From Burkholderia sp. D-99 (GTDB taxonomy: Bacteria; Pseudomonadota; Gammaproteobacteria; Burkholderiales; Burkholderiaceae): 64,000 nucleotides of DNA. The stretch spans positions 1,364,001 to 1,428,000 of the forward strand of contig NZ_JAAOXM010000002.1 in the NCBI RefSeq assembly GCF_011605345.1, given 5' to 3'. The notes beneath the pieces are model-generated. The model searched no databases and was not told the origin of the DNA. It was given only the letters and a program-made list of their open reading frames with translations. Positions 18,130-26,080 of this stretch are shown here, one piece after another (position 1 is the stretch's first letter; every line of letters begins with the position of its first letter). The position numbers were made by a program, and so were the translations under genes.

Positions 18130-18480
18130 TCAGTCGCGCGCGAGATGCGCGAGGTACGCGCAGATCATGTCGGCCGTCGCGGTCGAATAGGCGTCGATTC
18201 CCGCCGGCGTGCGTTCGGTTTCCGAGAACGCGTTGCCGCCCGCCGTGAGCGTCGTCATGACCAGCTCGCAGGCCGGCGCATGCGTGGTGTCGGACACGTC
18301 GGGCAGCGCTTCGCGTATGAACGCACTGAAGATCCGGTTGCCCCGGCCTTCACTTCCCGGGCCTCGGGCGCGTCGCGATAGAGGGGCGCGGCGTCGTCGA
18401 GTGCGATGCGGATACGCTGAGCAGGCGCAACGAGGGGGGCGACGATTTCACGCTTCCACGCATGACAGATAGGAAGGCTG
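18130..18480 (-). pseudogene. Frameshifted C-terminal remnant of a TetR-family regulator
   Basis: One minus-strand frame ending at 18130 reads RGNRIFSAFIREALPDVSD (from about 18345), then HAPACELVMTTLTAGGNAF and AYLAHLARD before the stop, which is a TetR/AcrR C-terminal domain. The preceding part continues in another frame as WKREIVAPLVAPAQRIRIAL and DDAAPLYRDAPEAREV (about 18458-18350). A frameshift near 18345-18350 therefore interrupts the gene. The N-terminal DNA-binding domain is missing. This is a dead regulator fragment rather than a functional gene. Confidence 0.7.
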
Positions 18481-18515
18481 AATAAATGATGCCTTGGCGA
18501 AAGAAACCGGGATGA

Positions 18516-18540
18516 TGCCCGGTGCTGGCGGCGCCGGGCA
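18516..18540 (-). terminator. Possible terminator of the DUF3455 gene
   Basis: Arms TGCCCGG (18516-18522) and CCGGGCA (18534-18540) form a hairpin eight bases after the stop of the DUF3455 gene; a T-containing stretch follows after some bases. The match to an intrinsic terminator is moderate. Confidence 0.4.
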
Positions 18541-18547
18541 CTTCATT

Positions 18548-19066
18548 TCACTTCAGGAACACATAGCGCGCGAAGTAAGGAAAGCGTCCGACCGCATGCT
18601 CGGTCGTGCACGTCGCGGCCGGCGGCGTGCCGCCTGCCGTGTCGAGCCGTTGCACGAAGCGCACGCCGGCCAGCGTGCCCGTTGCGGCCGGCGTCGCGGC
18701 GAGCAGCAGTTGCGGAATGCTGCCCGGGTGCTCGCTCGGGGCTTCCGCGAGCTTCTTGCCGGTGATGCGGCTGCCGTCGAGTGCTTCCCACGACGGTCCT
18801 GCGCCGTGCCGGATGACGAGTGTGCCTCCTGCATCGAACAGCAGCGCTTCGGGGTATTTGAATGTCCACGCGAGCTGGTGCCCGGCATCGTATTCGCACG
18901 CGTAGACCTGCATGCCGCTCGCGGTGGTCGACAGCACCGGCGTGGCCGGCTCGGGCGGCGCGAGGCCGGCAGCCTCGTCGGCATGCACGGGCGCGGTGAG
19001 CGCCGCGAAGGAAAGACCGGCCGCAAGGGCCAGCAGCATGTCGCGTGTCGGGGAGCGGCTTGGCAT
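18548..19066 (-). CDS. DUF3455-family exported protein
   Basis: A 172-residue exported protein with a signal peptide ending in APVHA-D. It shows the DUF3455 pattern: MQVYACEYDAG, WTFKYPEALLFDAGG, HGAGPSWEALDGSRITGK, IPQLLLAA, VQRLDTAGGTPPAATC and a final FPYFARYVFLK. The family is widespread in bacteria and fungi and has no established function. Two Cys residues of the mature part could form a disulfide. The ATG at 19066 begins the signal peptide directly; AAGGA lies about nine bases upstream. Confidence 0.85.
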   Translation of the reverse strand: MPSRSPTRDMLLALAAGLSFAALTAPVHADEAAGLAPPEPATPVLSTTASGMQVYACEYDAGHQLAWTFKYPEALLFDAGGTLVIRHGAGPSWEALDGSRITGKKLAEAPSEHPGSIPQLLLAATPAATGTLAGVRFVQRLDTAGGTPPAATCTTEHAVGRFPYFARYVFLK

Positions 19067-19237
19067 GGAGGGGCGTCCTTTCAGGTCGGGTGATGGTCGT
19101 GTGAAGTCGATCCCGTCAACACTAGACGCCGATTGCGCAGGCTGCAACCCGGAAATGCCAATCGCGGCGATAGTCGCCGCGATTGCGATGGAGCGGATGC
19201 GCGCGGCCGCGCGTTGCAGCGGCCGTGCGCAAGCGGC

Positions 19238-20242
19238 TCAGGCTGCGCCGGCCGGCGTCGGCGCGTGTTCGGCGATCAGGCGCTCGGCCTTCAGCGTGTC
19301 CCACAGTGCGGACGGAATCGGCGCCGCGGCAAGCCGCAGGTTCTCGTCGATGCGATCGGGCCGGCTCGCGCCGGGGATCACGGCTGCCACGGCCGGGTGC
19401 GCGAGCGAGAACTGCAGCGCCACCGCGCGGACGTCGACACCGAACCGTTCGCTGATCCGGCGGATGCGCGCGACGCGATCGAGCATCTCCTGCGTCGCCG
19501 GCTGATACTCGAAGTGGGTGCCGCCGGCGAGCACGCCGGAGTTGTAAGGACCACCGACGATGATGCCGAGCCCGCGTGCGGCGCTTTCCGGCATCAGCCG
19601 TTCGAGTGCGCCCGCATGGTCGAGCAGCGTGTAGCGGCCGGCCAGCAGGAAGCCGTCGGGATCCGAGCGTTCGAGCGCGAGCTCGCACGGTTCGATCCGG
19701 TTCACGCCGAGCCCCCAGCCCTTGATGACCTTCTCGTCGCGCAGGCGCGTGAGCGCCTTCGCCGCGCCCGACATCGCGACGTCGAACACGTCGAGCCAGC
19801 GTTCGCCGTGAAAGTCGATCGCCGGATCGTGGATCCACACGGTGTCGAGCCGGTCGGTGCGCAGCCGCTTCAGGCTCGCGTCGATCGAGCGCAGCGTGCC
19901 GTCCTCGGTGTAGTCGTAGACGATCTTGTTCGGCAGGCCATGGCGGAACAAGCCGCCCTTTTCGCCGAGATCGCGTTGTGACGCATCCTCGTGTTCGTCG
20001 AGGACCAGCCGGCCGACCTTGGTGCCGAGCGAATACGCATCGCGCGGCCGGCCGGCGAGTGCTTCGCCGAGGCGCAGCTCGGCGAGGCCGGCGCCGTACA
20101 GCGGTGCCGCGTCGAAGTAGCGGATACCGCTTTCCCAGGCCGCGTCGACCGTGGCCAGCGCTTCGTCGTTCGGGATGTCGCGATACATGTTGCCCAGCGG
20201 CGCCGTGCCGAAACCCAGGCGGGAAGGGAGCGTGATTCTCAT
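19238..20242 (-). CDS. Aldo/keto reductase (aldose 1-dehydrogenase/pyridoxal dehydrogenase-like)
   Basis: A 334-residue NAD(P)-dependent aldo/keto reductase. The family tetrad can be followed: Asp and Tyr in YFDAAPLYG (about 42-50), Lys in LGTKVG (about 72-77) and His in DTVWIHDP (about 139). The overall layout matches the D-threo-aldose (L-fucose) 1-dehydrogenase and pyridoxal 4-dehydrogenase group rather than the DkgB type found nearby. It is the third reductase in a minus-strand set with an old yellow enzyme and DkgB. Its substrate remains open. Confidence 0.87.
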   Translation of the reverse strand: MRITLPSRLGFGTAPLGNMYRDIPNDEALATVDAAWESGIRYFDAAPLYGAGLAELRLGEALAGRPRDAYSLGTKVGRLVLDEHEDASQRDLGEKGGLFRHGLPNKIVYDYTEDGTLRSIDASLKRLRTDRLDTVWIHDPAIDFHGERWLDVFDVAMSGAAKALTRLRDEKVIKGWGLGVNRIEPCELALERSDPDGFLLAGRYTLLDHAGALERLMPESAARGLGIIVGGPYNSGVLAGGTHFEYQPATQEMLDRVARIRRISERFGVDVRAVALQFSLAHPAVAAVIPGASRPDRIDENLRLAAAPIPSALWDTLKAERLIAEHAPTPAGAA

Positions 20243-20262
20243 GTTGAAATCCTGTGGGTCGT

Positions 20263-21378
20263 TCACGCCGCGGCTTGCGCGAGCGTCGGATAGTCGGTCA
20301 GGCCCGGTGCGCCGCCGCCGAACAGCGTGTTGCGGTCGTGCGGCGCGAGCGTGGCGCCGGTGCGCAGGCGCTCGGGCAGGTCGGGGTTCGCGACGAACGG
20401 GCGGCCGAATGCGACGAGGTCGGCCCAGCCGGCCGCGATCGCTTCGCGCGCACGCTCGGCGGTGTACGCGCCGGCGTAGATCAGCACGCCCGGGTACGCG
20501 GCACGCAGTTGCTGCTTGAATGCGACCGGCATCAGCGGCGCGTCGTCCCAGTCGGCTTCCGCGATGTGCAGGTAACCGACGCCGAGTTCGCCGAGCAGCT
20601 TCGCAGCCGCGAGGTAGGTCGTTTCCGGATCGTCGTCGACGCAGCCGTTCAGCGTGGTCAGCGGCGCGAGGCGAATGCCGACACGCGATGCGTCGCCGGT
20701 GCCGTCGATCAGCGCCTGCGTCACTTCGCGCAGGAAGCGCAGCCGGTTTTCCAGCGAGCCGCCGTAGATGTCCGTGCGCGTGTTCGCGTTCGAATCGATG
20801 AACTGGTTCACGAGGTAGCCGTTCGCGCCGTGCAGCTCGACGCCGTCGAAGCCGGCTTCGATCGCGTGGCGCGCGGCGGCGCGGTACTGGCCGACGATCT
20901 CGCCAATTTCGTCGATCGACAGCGCGCGCGGCTCGGACGCCTGCACGAAGCCCGGCGTGCTGCCGTCTTCGCCGGCGACGAACACGTTCACGCCCTTCGC
21001 CTGGATCGGCGACGACGATACGGGTTGCATACCGCCGAGCAGGCTCGTGTGGCTTAACCGGCCGACGTGCCACAGCTGCGCGAAGATGCGGCCGTGCGCG
21101 GCATGCACGGCGTCCGTCACCTTGCGCCAGCCGGCGACCTGCGACGGCGTGTGAATGCCGGGCGTCCATGCGTAGCCCTTGCCGAGCGGCGCGATGTAGG
21201 TGCCTTCGCTGACGATCAGGCCCGCGCTTGCGCGCTGGGCGTAATACGCGGCCATCAGTTCGTTGGCTTCATCGCCGGGCTGGCTGGCGCGCGAACGCGT
21301 CATCGGCGGCATCACGATGCGGTTCGGCAGCGTCAGCGCGCCGAATTGCAGCGGTTGGAAAAGCGGGTCCTGGGTCAT
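20263..21378 (-). CDS. Old yellow enzyme / alkene reductase (NemA-like)
   Basis: A 371-residue FMN flavoprotein of the old yellow enzyme family. Typical segments are LTLPNRIVMPPMTRSRA near the start, the active-site HxxN-type region FDGVELHGANGYLVNQFID (about 170-190) and GGSLENRLRFLREV (about 208). The family reduces activated C=C bonds and nitro compounds using NAD(P)H; N-ethylmaleimide reductase NemA is the best-known match. It starts 64 bases after the DkgB-like gene and ends 20 bases before the next reductase, so one operon is likely. It may act on electrophilic stress compounds. Confidence 0.9.
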   Translation of the reverse strand: MTQDPLFQPLQFGALTLPNRIVMPPMTRSRASQPGDEANELMAAYYAQRASAGLIVSEGTYIAPLGKGYAWTPGIHTPSQVAGWRKVTDAVHAAHGRIFAQLWHVGRLSHTSLLGGMQPVSSSPIQAKGVNVFVAGEDGSTPGFVQASEPRALSIDEIGEIVGQYRAAARHAIEAGFDGVELHGANGYLVNQFIDSNANTRTDIYGGSLENRLRFLREVTQALIDGTGDASRVGIRLAPLTTLNGCVDDDPETTYLAAAKLLGELGVGYLHIAEADWDDAPLMPVAFKQQLRAAYPGVLIYAGAYTAERAREAIAAGWADLVAFGRPFVANPDLPERLRTGATLAPHDRNTLFGGGAPGLTDYPTLAQAAA

Positions 21379-21442
21379 GGTGGTGTCCTGTCGGTGCCGC
21401 GGCCGGCTGGCCGTGTGCGGGTCGATTGAAGGTGCGGCGCGC

Positions 21443-22249
21443 TTAGTCCCACTTCGGCGCGAGGCCGGCCGGGTCGACTTCGCGGCCGTTGCGCTCGAGC
21501 GCGGCGATCTGCGCCATGTCCTCGTCGGTCAGGCGCAGCGTCTGCGCGAGCAGGTTGCTCGCGAGGTTCTCGCGCTTCGTCGACGACGGGATCACCGAGT
21601 AGCCGAGCTGCAGCGCCCAGGCCAGTGCGACTTGTGCCGGCGTCGCGTCGTGACGCTGTGCGATCGCGCCGATCACCGGGGCGCCGAGCACCTTGCCGTA
21701 CGCGAGCGTCATGTACGACGTCACGTGGATGCCTTCGGCGTTCAGGAATTCGACGAGCTTGCGGTTCTGCAGGTACGGGCTCAGTTCGATCTGGTTCGTC
21801 GCGATCGCTTCCTTGCCGACGGCCGCGATGGCTTCCTTCGTCAGTTCGATGTTGAAGTTCGAGATGCCGATCTGGCGCGTGAGGCCCTTCGCCTTCGCTT
21901 CGGCCAGCGCGGTCATGAACGCCTGGATGGACACGCCGTTGCCCGGGGCGGGCCAGTGGATCAGCGTCAGGTCGACGGTGTCGGTGCGCAGCTTGCGCAG
22001 GCTTTCCTCGAGGCTGGCGACCAGCTTCTCCGGTGCGTAGTTGTCGACCCAGATCTTCGTCGTCAGGAACAGGTCCTCGCGGCGCACGCCCGACGCGGCG
22101 ATCGCTTCGCCGACTTCGGCTTCGTTGCCGTAGATCTGCGCGGTGTCGATCGCGCGGTAGCCGACGTCGAGGCCGTTGCGGACCGAATCGATGACAACCT
22201 GGCCTTGCAGGCGGAACGTACCGAGGCCGAATGCGGGAATGTTGCTCAT
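21443..22249 (-). CDS. dkgB: Aldo/keto reductase, DkgB-like
   Basis: A 268-residue aldo/keto reductase closest in layout to 2,5-diketo-D-gluconate reductase B. Catalytic residues are visible in [13 protein letters not shown] (Asp, Tyr), FLTTKIWVD (Lys) and LTLIHWPAP (His). The protein begins [24 protein letters not shown] lies six bases before ATG 22249 and only three before the adjacent ATG 22252, so the former is chosen. DkgB-type enzymes also reduce methylglyoxal and other aldehydes. A LysR-type palindrome lies about 100 bases upstream. Confidence 0.88.
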   Translation of the reverse strand: MSNIPAFGLGTFRLQGQVVIDSVRNGLDVGYRAIDTAQIYGNEAEVGEAIAASGVRREDLFLTTKIWVDNYAPEKLVASLEESLRKLRTDTVDLTLIHWPAPGNGVSIQAFMTALAEAKAKGLTRQIGISNFNIELTKEAIAAVGKEAIATNQIELSPYLQNRKLVEFLNAEGIHVTSYMTLAYGKVLGAPVIGAIAQRHDATPAQVALAWALQLGYSVIPSSTKRENLASNLLAQTLRLTDEDMAQIAALERNGREVDPAGLAPKWD

Positions 22250-22338
22250 CATGTGCTCCTGAAAGGGGTGGAACGGTTGCGGTATGGAAGTCATTCTGGC
22301 GCTTGAGACTGATGAGATAAACGCCTTTAGAGGTCAAA

Positions 22339-22363
22339 AATATTTGATTTGAAGTCAAATATT
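22339..22363. promoter_or_regulatory. LysR-type operator before the dkgB-nemA-reductase genes
   Basis: A perfect 9-bp inverted repeat, AATATTTGA (22339-22347) and TCAAATATT (22355-22363), with a 7-base spacer. Its core TGATTTGAAGTCA (T-N11-A) is nearly identical to the core TGATTTCAAATCA found beside the LysR start at 25040-25054. It is therefore probably a second binding site of that LysR protein. Confidence 0.65.
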
Positions 22364-22406
22364 GGTCGTGAGTTGGAGCAACTGCCGGCGTGCCGGCGTG
22401 CCGGCG

Positions 22407-23387
22407 TCAGGCGGTGCGCGTCCGTGCGTTCGCGTCGGCAGCGGCAATGGCGTCGGCATTTGCATTCGCATGGAATGCCGGCAGCACGTCCGACGCGATC
22501 TCGGCCATCGTCTCGTCGAGCGGGCGGCGGTTGCGGCGGAAATGCAGGCCGATGTGCCGTACGCCCGCGTCGCGCATCGCCGCGAGTTCTTCCGTCAGTG
22601 CGAGGCGGCCCGCGCGGGCGCCGAAGCGGTGCCGCTGCAGCGGCTCGTGCGGGTCTTCCGCGAGGTCGAGGTGGATGAAGCTCACGTACGGCTTGTCGCC
22701 GGCCACCGCGCGCCAGTTCGCGGCGCGCTGCGCGTGGTCGGCCGGCGTGCCCGGGTACGCGAGGCAGCCATCCATGTGTTCGCCGATCCACGCGGGCGTC
22801 TGCTGCGCGAGACCCGCGACGAGCAGCGGTACCGGCGAACGCGCGGCGGGCAGCACTTCGAGGCCCGGCGGCAGGTGGCCGCGCGCGCCGTCGCGCAGCA
22901 GCGCGACCTGGTCGCGGAAATTCGCGCCGCGCGACGCGAAGTCGCGGCCGAACAGCGGATATTCGACCGGCCGGTCGCCGCTCGCGACCCCGAGCATCAG
23001 GCGGCCGCCGCTCAGTTCCTGGATCGTCGCGGCCGATTTCAGCGTCAGCAGCGGCTCGCGCAGCGGCAGCACGACGGCCGCCGTGCCGAGCAGGATGTCG
23101 TTCGTGATGCCGGCGAGGTAGCCGAGATACGAGAACGTTTCGAACACCTGCGCGGCGTCGCCGAACGACGGGTCGTACACCGGCACGTCGCGCACCCAGA
23201 GCGCGCGGAAGCCGAGCGTGTCGGCCAGCTGCGCGAGCTCCGCGTGGATCTCCAGGTCGGGCACGCCGGGGCGGCGGCCCTGGTGCTGGCGCTTCGCGTC
23301 GCCGGCCGGCGACCAGTCGTTGTCGAGCGGCAGTTCGATGCCGACGCTGAAGCCGCCGTCGGCGAGCTTGTCGAGTGAAGTGGGCAT
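22407..23387 (-). CDS. Luciferase-like monooxygenase (LLM-class oxidoreductase)
   Basis: A 326-residue flavin-dependent oxidoreductase of the bacterial luciferase superfamily. The TIM-barrel pattern is visible in LGFRALWVRDVPVYDP, DILLGTAAVVLPLREP, LSGGRLMLGVASGDRP and VPLLVAGLAQQTP. The subgroup is typically F420- or FMN-dependent; FMN is more likely in this organism type. The last 20 residues are a low-complexity tail of Ala, Asn and Asp (HANANADAIAAADANARTRT), unusual for the family. It follows the MoaF-like gene by 13 bases. Confidence 0.87.
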   Translation of the reverse strand: MPTSLDKLADGGFSVGIELPLDNDWSPAGDAKRQHQGRRPGVPDLEIHAELAQLADTLGFRALWVRDVPVYDPSFGDAAQVFETFSYLGYLAGITNDILLGTAAVVLPLREPLLTLKSAATIQELSGGRLMLGVASGDRPVEYPLFGRDFASRGANFRDQVALLRDGARGHLPPGLEVLPAARSPVPLLVAGLAQQTPAWIGEHMDGCLAYPGTPADHAQRAANWRAVAGDKPYVSFIHLDLAEDPHEPLQRHRFGARAGRLALTEELAAMRDAGVRHIGLHFRRNRRPLDETMAEIASDVLPAFHANANADAIAAADANARTRTA

Positions 23388-23400
23388 GGTCGGGCTCCGT

Positions 23401-23724
23401 TCAGACCGCGCGCAGGCTGCCTTCGAGGCGATGGAAATCGAGCGACGACGCGGTGAAGAACGCGCGCGACGTGCCGGCGGCGAAATCGTCGATGTGCACG
23501 ACCGTCGCGCGGTCGGCTTCCTGCCACGAGATCGCGTAGGTGTCGCCGGCGACGCGCTGCCACGTGTATTCGACTTCGCCCTTCGCGCCCGCGTACGGGC
23601 CTTCGGTGATCTCGTAGCGCATGTGGAGGCCGTCCTCGTCGTACGCGTTGAGCGCGGTGAGGCCGTCGTAACGGACTTCGAAAGTCTTGCCGGCGAACGG
23701 CGGACGTTGGGTCGATGCGTTCAT
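23401..23724 (-). CDS. MoaF-like small beta-barrel protein
   Basis: A 107-residue soluble protein of mostly beta strands. The pattern FAGKTFEVRYDGLTALNAY, MRYEITEGPYAGAKGEVEY, DTYAISWQEADRATVVHID and TASSLDFHRLEGSLRAV resembles the MoaF/MoaF-related lipocalin-like domain. Proteins of this kind are small ligand-binding barrels; a direct role in molybdenum cofactor synthesis is not implied. It lies between the MFS and LLM genes with short gaps and is probably cotranscribed with them. No active site can be named. Confidence 0.7.
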   Translation of the reverse strand: MNASTQRPPFAGKTFEVRYDGLTALNAYDEDGLHMRYEITEGPYAGAKGEVEYTWQRVAGDTYAISWQEADRATVVHIDDFAAGTSRAFFTASSLDFHRLEGSLRAV

Positions 23725-23752
23725 GCTGAATGGCTCCTGCAACAAGTGACGT

Positions 23753-24955
23753 TCAATGGGCGAGTTCGACGGGTTCGGCCGTGCGTTCCGGCAGCCCGTG
23801 GCGGCGGTCGAGACGGCCGCTCAGTGCGGTGAGCGCGAATGCGCCGAGCGTGACGACGGCGGCGATCCACGGCGTGTGGCCGAGGCCGACGTGCGCGACG
23901 ATCAGGCCGCCGAGCGACGAGCCGCCGGCCACGCCGAGGTTGAAGGCGGCGATGTTGAAGCCCGATGCGACGTCAGCGGCGTCCGGCGCGAAATGGCGCG
24001 CCTGCTTGACGACGTACACCTGCAGCCCCGGCACGTTGCCGAACGCGACCGCGCCCCACGCGAGCATCGTCAGCACCGCGAGCCATTTCACGTGGATCGT
24101 GAAGGTCAGCGCGAGCAGCACGATCGCGAGCAGCAGGAAGATCCGCTTGAGCGCCTTCACGGGGCCGACGGCGTCCGCGAGCTTGCCGCCCCACACGTTG
24201 CCGAACGCAACCGACACGCCGTAGCCGACGAGCACGAGGCTGACCTGCGACGGTGTGAAGCCGGCGATCTGTTCGAGCAGCGGCGCCATGTACGTGAACG
24301 CGATCAGCGAGCCGCCGTAGCCGACGGCCGTCATCGCGAAGACGAGCAGCAGGCGCGGCTGGGTGAGCACGCGCAGCTGGCGGGCGAGCGGCGCCGGCGG
24401 CGTCCGCGGCAGCCCGCGCGGCACGAATGCCACGGCGCCGAGGAACGCGACGAGGCCGAACAGCGCGACGATCAGGAACGTCGCGCGCCAGCCGAAGTGC
24501 TGGCCGATGAAGGTGCCGAGCGGAATCCCGGCGACGAATGCGACGGTCATCCCGCTGAACATCGTCGCGATCGCGCTGGCGGCCTTGTCCTTCGGCACGA
24601 GTGTGGTCGCGATGATCGAGCCGACCGAGAAGAACACGCCGTGCGCGAGGCCGGTGAGGACGCGCGCGACGATCAGCGATTCGTAGCCCGGCGCCTGCCA
24701 CGCGACGAGGTTGCCGACGGTGAAGAGCGCCATCAGCCCGGCGAGCAGGGTCTTGCGCGGCACGCGGCCGGTGAGCGCGGTGAGCAGCGGCGCGCCGATG
24801 GCGACGCTCAGGGCATAGAGGCTGACGAGCAGGCCGGCCGACGGCAGGCTGACGCCGAGATCGGCGCCGATCGTCGGGATCAGCCCGACGATCACGAATT
24901 CGGTCGTGCCGATGGCAAAGGCGCTGATGGTCAGCGCAAGCAGGGCGAGTGGCAT
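23753..24955 (-). CDS. MFS transporter, DHA1/AraJ-like
   Basis: A 400-residue major facilitator with twelve hydrophobic helices. It begins MPLALLALTISAFAIGTTEFVIVGLIPTI, typical of the AraJ/YdhP/PbuE-like drug:H+ antiporter branch, and has a motif A-like loop TGRVPRKTLL after helix 2. It probably exports small compounds. It is the first gene of a minus-strand run (MFS, MoaF-like, LLM, DkgB, NemA, reductase) and is divergent from the LysR gene at 25057. This arrangement suggests that the LysR protein controls it. Confidence 0.88.
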   Translation of the reverse strand: MPLALLALTISAFAIGTTEFVIVGLIPTIGADLGVSLPSAGLLVSLYALSVAIGAPLLTALTGRVPRKTLLAGLMALFTVGNLVAWQAPGYESLIVARVLTGLAHGVFFSVGSIIATTLVPKDKAASAIATMFSGMTVAFVAGIPLGTFIGQHFGWRATFLIVALFGLVAFLGAVAFVPRGLPRTPPAPLARQLRVLTQPRLLLVFAMTAVGYGGSLIAFTYMAPLLEQIAGFTPSQVSLVLVGYGVSVAFGNVWGGKLADAVGPVKALKRIFLLLAIVLLALTFTIHVKWLAVLTMLAWGAVAFGNVPGLQVYVVKQARHFAPDAADVASGFNIAAFNLGVAGGSSLGGLIVAHVGLGHTPWIAAVVTLGAFALTALSGRLDRRHGLPERTAEPVELAH

Positions 24956-25039
24956 GAGGGGATCCTGGTTCCAGTAAGGATGGATCGCAGTGTGCCGACT
25001 TTACTTTTGCGGAAAAACTGGTCTATAAACCAAATTGTT

Positions 25040-25054
25040 TTGATTTCAAATCAA
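25040..25054. promoter_or_regulatory. LysR operator between the MFS and LysR genes
   Basis: TTGATTTCAAATCAA is a perfect 7+1+7 palindrome containing T-N11-A, ending two bases before the LysR start codon. It shares its core with the palindrome at 22339-22363. Its place over the start region suggests autorepression as well as control of the divergent operon. Confidence 0.65.
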
Positions 25055-25056
25055 CA

Positions 25057-25998
25057 ATGAAGATCACGCTCGACGAACTCCAGGCCTTTGCCGCCGTGGT
25101 CGACACCGGTTCGATCACCGCCGCGGCCCAGCAGCTCGACCTCACCGTGTCGGCCACGAGCCGCACGCTCGCGCGGCTCGAGGAGAAACTGAAGACCACG
25201 CTGCTGCGCCGGACCACGCGCCGGCTCGAACTGACCGAGGAAGGGCGCGCGTTCCTGCAGGACGCGCGCGCGATCATCGAGTCGGTCGAGACCGCGGAAG
25301 AGCAGATGCTCGCGCGGCGCGAAATGCCGTCGGGGCGGCTGCGCGTCGACGCGGCGACGCCGTTCATGCTGCATGTGATCGTGCCGCTCGTGCGCGGCTA
25401 TCGCGAACGCTTCCCGAAAGTCGAGCTGGAGCTGAACAGCAACGAGGGCATCATCGACCTGCTGGAGCGGCGCACCGATGTCGCGATCCGGATCGGGCGG
25501 CTGAAGGATTCGACGCTGCACAGCCGGCGCATCGGCAACAGCCGGCTGCGCATCTTCGCGAGCCCCGCGTATCTCGACGCGCACGGCCAGCCGCGCAAGG
25601 TCGAGGATCTCGACAAGCACACGCTGCTCGGCTTCACGCAGCCCGAATCGCTGAACGTGTGGCCGATCCTCGGCGCGGACGGCGAAGCGTGCCGCATCGA
25701 GCCGGACATCTGCTCGTCGAGCGGCGAGACGCTGCGGCAGCTCGCGCTGGAGGGCGCGGGTGTCGTCTGTCTGTCGGATTTCATGACCGCACAGGATCGC
25801 GACGCGGGCCGGCTCGTGCAGGTGCTCGCGCGCCAGACGCTCGAGGTCCAGCAGCCGATCCATGCGGTGTACTACCGGAACACCGCGATCTCGTCGCGGA
25901 TTGCGTCGTTCGTCGACTACATGATCGAGGTACTGGGCGGCAGCAGCGGCGGCGATGCGCCGGCGCGGCGCAAGGCCGCGTGGATGGAACCGCAGTAG
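25057..25998 (+). CDS. LysR-family regulator of the reductase operon
   Basis: A 313-residue LysR regulator. The helix-turn-helix is at about 1-60 (LQAFAAVVDTGSITAAAQQL, then TVSATSRTLARLEEKL), followed by a typical effector domain (RLRVDAATPFMLHVIVPLV). The C-terminal extension after about 295 is Gly, Ala and Arg rich. It is divergent from the MFS-led operon, and two matching T-N11-A palindromes (25040-25054 and 22339-22363) fit its binding sites. It may respond to an electrophile or quinone, judging from the old yellow enzyme and reductases it seems to control; this is inference. Confidence 0.9.
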   Translation: MKITLDELQAFAAVVDTGSITAAAQQLDLTVSATSRTLARLEEKLKTTLLRRTTRRLELTEEGRAFLQDARAIIESVETAEEQMLARREMPSGRLRVDAATPFMLHVIVPLVRGYRERFPKVELELNSNEGIIDLLERRTDVAIRIGRLKDSTLHSRRIGNSRLRIFASPAYLDAHGQPRKVEDLDKHTLLGFTQPESLNVWPILGADGEACRIEPDICSSSGETLRQLALEGAGVVCLSDFMTAQDRDAGRLVQVLARQTLEVQQPIHAVYYRNTAISSRIASFVDYMIEVLGGSSGGDAPARRKAAWMEPQ

Positions 25999-26044
25999 CA
26001 GCGGGTTCGCGGGGAAGCGGGGTGAGCGGCGCCACGGATGATTC

Positions 26045-26068
26045 GGCGTGCCGCGCGGGCGGCACGCC
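26045..26068. terminator. Hairpin between convergent LysR and zwf genes
   Basis: Arms GGCGTGCCG (26045-26053) and CGGCACGCC (26060-26068) are perfectly inverted around six bases. The hairpin lies between the convergent stop codons at 25998 and 26081. No T run follows, so it is only a probable bidirectional terminator. Confidence 0.45.
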
Positions 26069-26080
26069 GTCGTGCGGCGG

